Under the pieces are notes generated by a model. The model did no database searches. It saw only the letters and a list, made by a program, of their open reading frames with translations, and was not told the origin of the DNA. A stretch of 64,000 nucleotides of DNA, taken from the NCBI RefSeq assembly GCF_032335695.1, contig NZ_JACTOJ010000008.1:1-64000 (forward strand). Direction: 5' to 3'. Made by a program: the position numbers and the translations under genes. This stretch comes from JACTOJ01 sp032335695. GTDB taxonomy: Bacteria; Bacillota; Clostridia; Clostridiales; Clostridiaceae. Below, in pieces: positions 9,100-17,281 of the stretch (position 1 is the first letter of the stretch; every line of letters starts with the position of its first letter).

Positions 9100-9396
9100 T
9101 TAAAACTCGATTTGAGCAGCAGTCGATGCTGATAAATCAAAAACCTCAGATGCTACTGCATTAAGCTGCACATGATATGGATTATTTATAAACGCATTCC
9201 AATCCTCTTTATTTTTAAAATCTGCAACTAAAGTTATTGCATTTTCAGTACCATACCAGCCAAGATTTTTTCCTACAGTAAGTTGAATTATTTCTGGAAC
9301 ATTTTCTTCCAATAAGCGTAGAGCATTTATCTTTTCATCTACTTTTTCTTCTGCTACCCCTTTTTTTATAGAACCTACAAAAATATGTTTTACCAT
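9100..9396 (-). CDS. Dabb (stress-responsive alpha/beta-barrel) domain protein
   Basis: Starting at ATG 9396 behind GGAGGAG, the protein opens MVKHIFVGSIKKG and has the ferredoxin-like layout of Dabb dimers, including LVADFKNKEDWNAFINNPYH near residue 65 and a final strand. Such proteins act as small oxidoreductases, cyclases or stress proteins; the substrate cannot be told. An earlier in-frame ATG at 9414 would place the ribosome site inside the gene. Confidence 0.8.
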   Translation of the reverse strand: MVKHIFVGSIKKGVAEEKVDEKINALRLLEENVPEIIQLTVGKNLGWYGTENAITLVADFKNKEDWNAFINNPYHVQLNAVASEVFDLSASTAAQIEF

Positions 9397-9557
9397 TTTT
9401 TCTCCTCCAATCAATTTTTATAAAACAAATATTAATCCATTATCATTAATACATCGTTTCCTTTTTTTCATCTTATTTCTTATTTCAATAGCTAATTAAA
9501 AATTCACATTAACTAACGAACGAATTTCATTAATCAATATCGCCAGCGTTATAAGGT

Positions 9558-10208
9558 TTATTTATATACAATTTCATGCTCTTTTCGATTTATATACATT
9601 TCCCAATACTTCTCAGCAATCAGTTGTGGGTCAAAATGAGTATTTGGAGCAACATTTCCCATAATTGTAACTGTTCCAACAAAAATACCCTGTTCTTCAA
9701 GTTCTTCTGCTAACGTGAAAGCTAAAGCGCGTAAAGCAGCTTTTCCTGCAGAAACTGCAGCAAATTCAGGTACTGGATGTAATCCAAACCCTCCCCCTGT
9801 AAGTAGAATAGTTCCTTCTTTTTGAGCCAACTGACTTGGAAGAACTTGCTGAACCGAATGAAGAGCATTCGCAACATCAACTTGGTAATGTTCCATAAGT
9901 ATCTCTGAACTTAAAGAAGTTGGTTGCCCTGCCTGTAAGCTCGCAGCATTATAAACTAATACATCAATTGTTCCATATTTCCCTGCGATTTGCTCAAAAG
10001 CTTTTGTAAGTGATTCAGTGCTTGAAGCATCTGCGACTTGTGCATAGGACTCAACACCTTCTGTACTTAACTCTTGCACATATTGCTTTAGTCTATCTTG
10101 GTTACGAGAAACTAACACTACATTGAAATCATTCCTACCGAATTTTTTAGCAACATGATTTCCTATACCAGGGCCTGCTCCAACGATAACTATATTTTTT
10201 TTACTCAT
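9558..10208 (-). CDS. Atypical short-chain dehydrogenase/reductase
   Basis: MSKKNIVIVGAGPGIGNHVA gives the Gly-x3-Gly-x-Gly nucleotide loop of a Rossmann SDR. YNAASLQAG near residue 90 replaces the usual NNAG. At the catalytic site the sequence reads Phe-Ala-Ala-Val-Ser-Ala-Gly-Lys, so the Lys is kept but the canonical Tyr four residues earlier is Val. It may be an NAD(P)-binding protein with altered chemistry. Start 10208 is behind TTGGAGGA. Confidence 0.8.
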   Translation of the reverse strand: MSKKNIVIVGAGPGIGNHVAKKFGRNDFNVVLVSRNQDRLKQYVQELSTEGVESYAQVADASSTESLTKAFEQIAGKYGTIDVLVYNAASLQAGQPTSLSSEILMEHYQVDVANALHSVQQVLPSQLAQKEGTILLTGGGFGLHPVPEFAAVSAGKAALRALAFTLAEELEEQGIFVGTVTIMGNVAPNTHFDPQLIAEKYWEMYINRKEHEIVYK

Positions 10209-10243
10209 AAATATTTCCTCCAAAAACTTATTTACATTCCTCT

Positions 10244-10783
10244 CTATACGTTCCTTCCCATTTCATAAGCCTCTTTCATGGCTGGATGTCCTTTAATATC
10301 TCCCATATTCCAAGCACCTACTCCATAAATAATGCCTTTCTCTTTTACTCCACTCAAACAATCAGTAAATCCTCTGAATCCTTCTATTGTCCTTCCCATT
10401 GCCTGCTTTCTTCCATCCATAGCAGTTACAATAAAGTAAAACTCTTTATTACTAACTTGGGTATGTCTAGCATAAGTTCTATCTATAAGTGTTTTCATAT
10501 GTGCATCCATAGTATAAAAATACACAGGCGTTGCCATTACAATCACATCCGCTGCAATCATTTTATCCAGAATTTCAGTCATGTCATCCTGTTGAATACA
10601 TTTGCCTTCATCCCCTCTACAGGAATCACAAGCCATGCAATAATTAATTTCCTTATCATTTAAAAAAATTTTTTCTGCCTGGTTACCGGCTTCTTTTGCA
10701 CCAAGCACAAACTGATCACATAGCATGTCGGAATTTCCTTCCTTTCTTGGACTAGCAGATAGCACTAAAATTTTTTTATTCAT
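10244..10783 (-). CDS. Flavodoxin-fold NAD(P)H-dependent reductase
   Basis: MNKKILVLSASPRKEGNSDM is the FMN loop. NYCMACDSCRGDEGKC gives Cys-x2-Cys-x2-Cys-x6-Cys, the iron-sulfur flavoprotein spacing. ATPVYFYTMDAHMKTLIDRT forms the flavin pocket. At about 179 residues it is shorter than its four paralogues here. It is divergent from the LysR gene at 11015 and shares its upstream region, the classical arrangement of a LysR regulator and its target. Confidence 0.85.
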   Translation of the reverse strand: MNKKILVLSASPRKEGNSDMLCDQFVLGAKEAGNQAEKIFLNDKEINYCMACDSCRGDEGKCIQQDDMTEILDKMIAADVIVMATPVYFYTMDAHMKTLIDRTYARHTQVSNKEFYFIVTAMDGRKQAMGRTIEGFRGFTDCLSGVKEKGIIYGVGAWNMGDIKGHPAMKEAYEMGRNV

Positions 10784-11014
10784 TAATATCATCCTTTCCA
10801 TAACTAATAGCTTTTTGCTTATAAATACACTATTTCATTCTTAATTATTTGTTAATTCAAATTTTCAAATGAAGATTTATTTAAATTAATTTAATTATTA
10901 TTTTTAACTAATTTAAATGAATACTCTAAACTTTCTTGATTCAATTAGAATTATATGATAAGATGAAACATAACTCAAATACACAAATAGTGATGAGGTG
11001 ATAACTTTATAGTT

Positions 11015-11872
11015 ATGAACATTAATATTAATAACTTAAAAATTTTTATAAGTGTAGCAGATGAGAAAAGTATTACCGAGACAGCAAATAATCTTTATAT
11101 TTCTCAGCCTGCTGTTAGCAAAGCAATTAAGAATTTAGAGGATGAATTAAGCGTAAAACTATTCAAGAGAGACAAAAGGAATGGACTTATCATTACAGAT
11201 GTCGGAGAAAAAATTCTATTGTTAGCACGACAAATGATGAACATTGAAAACAAAATCTATCAGACTGCTTTTCGAGATAATAATTTTCTTGGATCAAAGG
11301 TCAAAATAGGATCAATTCCAATTGCTTCTGCCGTAATTCTTTCTAAAGCAATTGCTACTTTTAAACAAAAATATCCTTTTGTAATTATTGAATTATTAGA
11401 AGGAAGTTCAAATGAAGTTCAAAAAATGGTAGACGAACATGTTGTTGATTTCGGTATCGGGATTTCTCCTTTTAACGACTTGGACTATCAGGTATTGGTT
11501 GAAGATAAAATGGTAGGGATTATTGTTGAAAAGAAAGATGCAGTGAGTATTGACTTAAACGAAGAGCAAAATAACTTAATCTTTTGTAAATCGGGACAAG
11601 AAGCTGCGATAAACCAATTACGTAAAGACCACAAAATCAGCTTCAATGAAAGCTTAATTGTGCAAAACGGAGAAACCGTAGTTAACATGGTGAAGAATGG
11701 GGTTGGTAAAGGCGTGATTTCTAAATTTGTCTTGTCTTCTATACCCCATGATTTAGCTATTTGTGATATCTATCCACCAATTAAAATGGAAATAGGATTA
11801 ATTGCACATTCCTTCGATGATTTGACTCCAGTAGCTTCAGAATTTATAAGAATAATATACAGTGTTATCTAA
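11015..11872 (+). CDS. LysR-type transcriptional regulator, copy 1
   Basis: The N-terminal winged helix is clear: ITETANNLYISQPAVSKAIKNLE spans the recognition helix at residues 21-43. The effector domain follows, with FGIGISPFNDLDYQVLVED near 149. Length (285) is normal. It probably controls the divergent flavodoxin gene. The Shine-Dalgarno GAGGTG is 14 nt from the ATG, but the spacer is the palindrome ATAACTTTATAGTTAT, whose folding would bring them together. Nearly identical to the gene at 16235. Confidence 0.93.
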   Translation: MNININNLKIFISVADEKSITETANNLYISQPAVSKAIKNLEDELSVKLFKRDKRNGLIITDVGEKILLLARQMMNIENKIYQTAFRDNNFLGSKVKIGSIPIASAVILSKAIATFKQKYPFVIIELLEGSSNEVQKMVDEHVVDFGIGISPFNDLDYQVLVEDKMVGIIVEKKDAVSIDLNEEQNNLIFCKSGQEAAINQLRKDHKISFNESLIVQNGETVVNMVKNGVGKGVISKFVLSSIPHDLAICDIYPPIKMEIGLIAHSFDDLTPVASEFIRIIYSVI

Positions 11873-11883
11873 ATAGAAATTCA

Positions 11884-11929
11884 TATCCCCCTTGAGATAT
11901 GCATAAATTTGCCTATCTCAAGGGGGATA
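11884..11929. terminator. Perfect 16-bp hairpin downstream of LysR copy 1
   Basis: TATCCCCCTTGAGATA at 11884-11899 and its exact reverse complement at 11914-11929 enclose a 14-nt loop. There is no T tract after it (ATCAAGCATTC), so it may be a terminator of unusual form or a transcript-end stabiliser. The rest of 11930-12209 holds no gene; a 25-codon open stretch on the minus strand near 12019-12093 resembles nothing I can name. Confidence 0.55.
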
Positions 11930-12209
11930 ATCAAGCATTCTGTGATGTAATATTATAACACAGTCTCTTTCCTGTATCTATCTCATCTTATAGAATATAG
12001 TTTATTGTACTAACAATGAACCTCTGTTCCAATATCCTTCTTGAACAGACACTTTTGTAATTCCAAAATCAACAGTTCTATTTAATTATTATTTTTAGCT
12101 AATATAAAATGAACAATCTAAACTTCTTCCTTGATTCAATTAAAATTGTATGCTAAGATATTACATAACTCAAATCCACAAATGATACTGATGTGATAAC
12201 TTAATAGTT

Positions 12210-12657
12210 ATGAATATTAATAATTTAAAAATTTTTATAAGTGTAGCAGATGAAAAAAGCATTACCGAGGCGGCGAATAATTTGTATATTTCTCAACCTG
12301 CTGTCAGCAAAGCAATAAAAAATTTAGAGGATGAACTAACTGTAAAGCTGTTCCAAAGAGATAAAAGAAATGTACTTCTCATTACGGATGTCGAAGAAAA
12401 AATTCTATTGTTAGCACAACAAATGGTTATGAAAACAAAATCTATTAGACAGCCTTTCGGGATAATACTTTTCTTGGATCAAAAGTAAGAATAGGATCAA
12501 TTGAAATTGCTTCTACCTTAATTCTTTCTAAAGCAATTTCAATTTTCAAACAAAAGTATCCTTTTGTCAGTGTTGAATTGTTAGAAGGAAGTTCAGATAA
12601 AGTCAAAAAATGGTAGAAGATAATATTGTTGATTTTGGTATCGGAATTTCTCCTTTC
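12210..12657 (+). pseudogene. LysR-type regulator, copy 2, frameshifted and truncated
   Basis: The first 75 codons match LysR copies 1 and 3 closely (ITEAANNLYISQPAVSKAIK), including the same upstream palindromic spacer. Around 12428 small deletions relative to the other copies shift the frame and the ORF stops at 12488. Homology to copy 1 can be followed at DNA level, with another lost base near 12609, to about 12657, where it ends abruptly. The intact DNA-binding domain could still be made as a 92-residue fragment. Confidence 0.85.
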
Positions 12658-12778
12658 CATTTCTTAATATTTTTACAACTACTAAATATGCGTATAAGTT
12701 CTAAATATTGAGTGTATTAACATCTAGTTTAACTAAATGCAATAGTTTATACGTAAATTTTTAATCAAACTACAGTGA

Positions 12779-13928
12779 TTATTCAACCTCTAAATTATTA
12801 TATGAACTTCTAAACCTAAATGAAATGGATGCAATAATTACAGTAATCACTGCAAATAAAGCTCCAGTCCAGCTAAGAGTTAATATAGATGAACCTTCTA
12901 CAACAATTCCTCCAATTGCAGATCCTCCCGCAAAAGCTAACTGCGTAATTGAATTATTAAGACTGAGCATTATTGCTGATGCTTCTGGTGCCAATGAAAT
13001 AATGTTAAGCTGCTGAACTGAACCAACTGTCCAAGTTGCTATAGCCAATAAAATAAGCAATATCACTATAATCCACGTAGATCCAGTGGTAATTGATAAT
13101 ATAAGCGCAATTGCTTGAAGCAACATACCACCAATTATACTATCTCCCAAGTATCCTCCCAGCTTATTTCCTATTAAAGTAGCAATTCCAAAAGCAAGAA
13201 GAGTCGTACTTATCATCTGTTCGCTCATTGATGAAATTAGCTTTAATGAAAGGAGTAATATACGAATATAGTACAGAATATCCTGCAATCCAAAAGAACG
13301 AAATACCCATAGTGAGTAAAATTTTAGGACTCTTCAAAAGAGCTATTTGTTTTCGTATAGGTACTACTTCCTCACCCTCTGTAGATGGAATTGTTAATTT
13401 TACCAGTAAAATTGACATCAGACTAAAAATCCCAGTAAACCAAAATATAGCTTTCCAACCAAACACTCCATTTAAAACACGCCCCATTGGTAGTCCCAAG
13501 ATAAGAGCAGCATTGGCTCCTGTCACAAGTGTATAAATTGCCCTTGCTTGACGTTCAGGTTCCGCTAGTTTTGCCACTACAGTAAAACTAGTAACAAAAA
13601 AAACTCCAACCCCGATAGCAAGTATAATGCGGGCGACAAGTAATAAAGCATAGTTAGGAGAAATAAGCATCATAATGCTCTCAAGCATAACGAAAGAAAA
13701 AGAAATCATTAATACCTTACGTCGATCCATACTAGCCATGGCAGTTATGGTAATTGGAGTACCAATGGCGCCAGCAATGGCAAATACTGTAATCAGTTAT
13801 CCTGCCGCCGATATTGATATATTGACAGATTTAGCAATTTTGTCTACCACACCTACTATAACGAACTCTGATATGCTTGTTACAAAGCAAATAAGCGCCA
13901 ATATGTAAATTTTCATAGTGTTTTTCAT
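12779..13928 (-). pseudogene. MFS transporter (DHA1/AraJ-like), broken twice
   Basis: The minus strand encodes an MFS protein in pieces. The N terminus from ATG 13928 (MKNTMKIYILALICF, TM1) meets an in-frame TAA at 13798-13800 where related proteins have Gln. Reading then continues through ITVFAIAGAIGTPI and the motif-A loop SMDRRKVLM to about 13230, where a frameshift after FIKANFINE changes frame. The C-terminal half (MSEQMISTTLLAFGIATLIG to the stop at 12779) is intact. Two independent lesions indicate decay rather than sequencing error. Confidence 0.85.
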
Positions 13929-14372
13929 TTTTTAAATCAATTTCTTTCACATTTGTAAAATATTTAAACTATTTTTCTATTAAATTTATAAAAAAAAGTA
14001 AAATTCCCATTAACTAAATTATTAATATTTTCATTTTGTATTATTGCTTGATTATCTTTCGCATTAAAAAAAGTCAACTTTACAGTGCCTTCATGTTGTT
14101 TTTATATATTTTCCAAGCTTTGTCTAACATAAGTTAGATAGTGAACACTAAGATTCAAAAAAGATAAACTTAAATATATGTTATTTCTGATCTATGGTAT
14201 GACCTTCATAAAATGCTTATGTAATCAAACTTATATGGACTATTAATCCATATTATAAGACGGCGTTTTTTTAATTTTTAAAGCTAACATATTAATGCAA
14301 ATAGTCCACTGAAATTGATGTTTGTACAGAATAAATAACCTTTATATAAAAATATTCTCAGATATTATTGGC
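13929..14372. other. Gene-free stretch
   Basis: No convincing ORF on either strand. Small inverted repeats are present (TCTAACATAAGTTAGA near 14125 and TATGGACTATTAATCCATA near 14233), the second followed by a T-rich run. It lies between two decaying genes and is probably eroded sequence. Confidence 0.5.
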
Positions 14373-14550
14373 TCAAATTAACAGTTGGCTTTTTAATAGT
14401 ATATATATATATATATTCATAATAAACTTCAGTCAATTTTTTCTCTATATCCATTTCACTTTCTCCGCCTTTTATCATTCGAGTACCATGATAAGGATAT
14501 GTAGTATCTATATAATTAACCCCTTCATCAATAGCATGGTGAATAAGCTC
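14373..14550 (-). pseudogene. Aldo/keto reductase remnant
   Basis: The minus strand reads ELIHHAIDEGVNYIDTTYPYHG, the conserved strand around the catalytic Asp and Tyr of aldo/keto reductases, with no start codon and no other part of the barrel. It runs through a low-complexity TA repeat at 14400-14417 into a stop. It resembles the equivalent segment of the gene at 3623-4774 only in family terms. Confidence 0.7.
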
Positions 14551-14630
14551 TTATAAATGCGAACTTTCATTTCCATTTACAGTCATTAACTATCTCTGTA
14601 TAGTTTTGCATTATCTGCAAAACATAATAT

Positions 14631-15275
14631 TTATTTCTTAGCAAGGCGTGCACCAAGCTCAAACGCTTTACTACAATCAATAGGAAACTGTTCTGCCTTG
14701 ACCTTTGCTTTATGTTGTTCGTTCCAAAGAGAAGCCTCATATTTAGAATAATCATCGAACTGATATGTGTCATTACTTGTAAAAACTTCTGAAGGTGCTC
14801 CTAAGCGCTCCAACAGAGTTTTATAACTATTAAATAATCTTTCATATCCAAATTTATCCATCATAGCTATAGAAAAATTCATAGTATAAACGAATCCAGA
14901 TGCTGAGAGCTTTCCTGGAAAAGTAGAACGATTTTCAGTATTATAAGTCATACTAGAAAAGAAAAGACGTTCTAAAAAGCATAGCATTTCTCCAGTAATA
15001 TTTCCAAAATAAATCGGTGTTCCTAATAAAAGCACATCACAATTTATGATTTTTTCCAGTACATTTGTAAGATCATCCTTCATGGCACAATGGCCTAATA
15101 CACCACCCTTTCTTTTACAAGCAAAACAACTGCTACACCCCTTATAATTTAACTCGTAAAGGTTAATCAGCTCTGTATCAGCTCCTACAGAAGCTGCACC
15201 ATCTAATGCTTTCTTTAAAAGCGTAGCAGTATTCCATTGTTTTCTCGGACTTCCATTCACAGCAATTACCTTCAT
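14631..15275 (-). CDS. Flavodoxin-fold NAD(P)H reductase
   Basis: MKVIAVNGSPRKQWNTATLL is the FMN loop. GCSSCFACKRKGG with a fourth Cys nine residues on gives the cluster motif. GTPIYFGNITGEMLCFLERL forms the flavin pocket. The C-terminal tail YQFDDYSKYEASLWNEQHKA shows it belongs to the same subfamily as the 7.1- and 15.3-kb genes. Start at ATG 15275 behind GGAAGGAG. It is 62 nt downstream of its paralogue at 15338, likely one transcript. Confidence 0.85.
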   Translation of the reverse strand: MKVIAVNGSPRKQWNTATLLKKALDGAASVGADTELINLYELNYKGCSSCFACKRKGGVLGHCAMKDDLTNVLEKIINCDVLLLGTPIYFGNITGEMLCFLERLFFSSMTYNTENRSTFPGKLSASGFVYTMNFSIAMMDKFGYERLFNSYKTLLERLGAPSEVFTSNDTYQFDDYSKYEASLWNEQHKAKVKAEQFPIDCSKAFELGARLAKK

Positions 15276-15337
15276 AAAAAATTCTCCTTCCAATCCTATC
15301 CGTTGTGTCAATACATTACATTTGATACTAAATGTAT

Positions 15338-15991
15338 TTATTTTATCAAACTTACCCCTAGTTCAAATGCCTTCTGACAATCTATAGGAAATTGTACTTT
15401 CCTATGTGCTGCCTTTTCCTCTTCAGAAAACGCATCAGATTTATATTTTGAATAATCATCAAATTGGTAGGTATTATTCGAATACAGAACTGATGGCTTT
15501 GTAAATGTACGGGCAATAAACGCTTCCCAATCATTAAATGCCGACATATAGTTAGATCCATTCATAAATTCTTCTTGCACATTCATTGTATAAATAAATG
15601 CTGTTGGCATCTTCTTTGGTGTAATTATTGAATAATTCTTATCATACACCAAATAAGGGAATATCAATCTTTCAATAAGTGAATGAAGTTGCCCTGTAAT
15701 ACTGCTAAAATATATTGGCGACCCGAATATAATGCCATCCGCTTGTGATAGTTTTTCTAAAATTTCATAAAGATCATCTTTTACAGCACATTTCCCATAA
15801 CTTGGAGCACCAATTCTTTTACAGGCGAAACAGCTTTTACATCCAGTATATTTAAAATCATATAAATTGATTATCTCTGTTTTTACTTCTTTACCTTTAT
15901 TGGCTTCTACAACTCCATCTAAGGCTCTTTGAAGTAATGTTGCTGTATTTTTATTTTTTCTTGGACTTCCATTAATTGCATAAACTTTCAT
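15338..15991 (-). CDS. Flavodoxin-fold NAD(P)H reductase (duplicate of the 7.1-kb gene)
   Basis: This is a close copy of the protein at 7112-7765: same FMN loop (MKVYAINGSPRKNKNTATLL), same GCKSCFACKRIG cluster and same flavin loop, with differences concentrated around residues 115-150. The DNA upstream also matches, including the GAGGAG site and the first bases of the MFS gene remnant. It is therefore part of a segmental duplication. Confidence 0.87.
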   Translation of the reverse strand: MKVYAINGSPRKNKNTATLLQRALDGVVEANKGKEVKTEIINLYDFKYTGCKSCFACKRIGAPSYGKCAVKDDLYEILEKLSQADGIIFGSPIYFSSITGQLHSLIERLIFPYLVYDKNYSIITPKKMPTAFIYTMNVQEEFMNGSNYMSAFNDWEAFIARTFTKPSVLYSNNTYQFDDYSKYKSDAFSEEEKAAHRKVQFPIDCQKAFELGVSLIK

Positions 15992-16026
15992 CATAAAAAC
16001 TCCTCTCGTATATTCTATAAAATATT

Positions 16027-16121
16027 AATCTTTTTATCTTCTACTAAATAAAAATAAATTTATAGCAAGAGCAATTAGAATCACGATTAATCCCAAAATA
16101 CATGCTCCGCTCCAATTATAA
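16027..16121 (-). pseudogene. Remnant of the MFS transporter 3' end
   Basis: DNA here matches the last 100 nt or so of the MFS gene at 7799 (CTACTAAATAAA..., ATACATGCTCCGCTCCAATTATA), with a small insertion near the start. The match stops at the Pro/Trp-coding CGCTCCAATTATA and runs straight into the LysR upstream region. In the second copy everything between the MFS tail and the LysR promoter has been deleted. Confidence 0.8.
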
Positions 16122-16234
16122 ATTAATTTAAATTAATAATTTAAACTTCCTTTTCTTGATTCAACTAGAATTATATGATAAAATTATTCATAACTCAAAT
16201 ACATAAATAGTGATGAGGTGATAACTTTATAGTT

Positions 16235-17101
16235 ATGAACATTAATATTAATAACTTAAAAATTTTTATAAGTGTAGCAGATGAAAAAAGCATTACCGAA
16301 GCAGCAAATAATCTTTATATTTCTCAGCCTGCTGTTAGCAAAGCAATTAAGAATTTAGAGGATGAATTAAGCGCAAAACTATTCAAGAGAGACAAAAGAA
16401 ATGGACTTATCATTACAGATGTCGGAGAAAAAATTCTGTTGTTAGCACGACAAATGGTGAATGTCGAAAACAAAATCTATCAGACTGCTTTTCGAGATAA
16501 TAATTTCCTTGGATCAAAGATCAAAATAGGATCAACCCCAACTTCTTCTAACTTAATTCTTTCTAAAGCAATTTCTATTTTCAAACAAAAATACCCCTTT
16601 GTATTTATTGAATTATTAGAAGGAAGTTCAAATGAAGTCCAAAAAATGGTAGAGGAGCATGTTGTGGATTTTGGTATCGGAATTTCTCCTTTCAACGATT
16701 TGGAATACCACATATTAGTTGAGGATAAAATGGTTGGAATTATTGTTGAAAAGCAAGATTCAGTGAGTATTGACTTAAACGAAGAGCAAAATAACTTAAT
16801 CTTTTGTAAATCAGGACAAGAAGCTGCGATAAACCAATTACGTAAAGACTACAAAATTAGATTCACTGAAAGCTTAATTGTGCAAAACGGAGAAACCGTA
16901 GTTAACATGGTGAAGAACGGGGTTGGTAAAGGCGTGATTTCTAAATTTGTCTTGTCTTCAATCCCCAATGATTTAACTATTTGTGATATCTATCCACCAA
17001 TCAAAATGGAAATAGGATTAATTGCACATTCCTTCGATGATTTAACCCCAGTAGCATCAGAATTTATAAGAATCATATATAGCGTTATCAATAGAAATTA
17101 A
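16235..17101 (+). CDS. LysR-type transcriptional regulator, copy 3
   Basis: This gene is almost identical to copy 1 at 11015, with the same winged helix (ITEAANNLYISQPAVSKAIK) and effector domain. Substitutions cluster at residues 94-101 and around 148-156 and 197-204 of the ligand domain. The same palindromic SD-ATG spacer is present. It is divergent from the duplicated flavodoxin gene, so regulator and target were copied together. Changes only in the ligand domain suggest the same operator with perhaps a different inducer. Confidence 0.92.
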   Translation: MNININNLKIFISVADEKSITEAANNLYISQPAVSKAIKNLEDELSAKLFKRDKRNGLIITDVGEKILLLARQMVNVENKIYQTAFRDNNFLGSKIKIGSTPTSSNLILSKAISIFKQKYPFVFIELLEGSSNEVQKMVEEHVVDFGIGISPFNDLEYHILVEDKMVGIIVEKQDSVSIDLNEEQNNLIFCKSGQEAAINQLRKDYKIRFTESLIVQNGETVVNMVKNGVGKGVISKFVLSSIPNDLTICDIYPPIKMEIGLIAHSFDDLTPVASEFIRIIYSVINRN

Positions 17102-17281
17102 TTCACTACATAAAGTTTTTAAATTAAATTGCTAAGAAAAACACTATAATACACCTCTTATTAAATTGGTGTTTGAGATTTATTTTTTTACTTAAAAGGT
17201 AATAATCACCGATTTTATGGTGTCATCATTTTTATGAATATCGTTGTAATCTCTCAAAGGCCATTTTATATCAGTATAACA

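Noticed and set aside
14400..14417. TA dinucleotide repeat as a functional microsatellite
   Set aside because: It is within an eroded aldo/keto reductase remnant in AT-rich DNA and probably reflects base composition.
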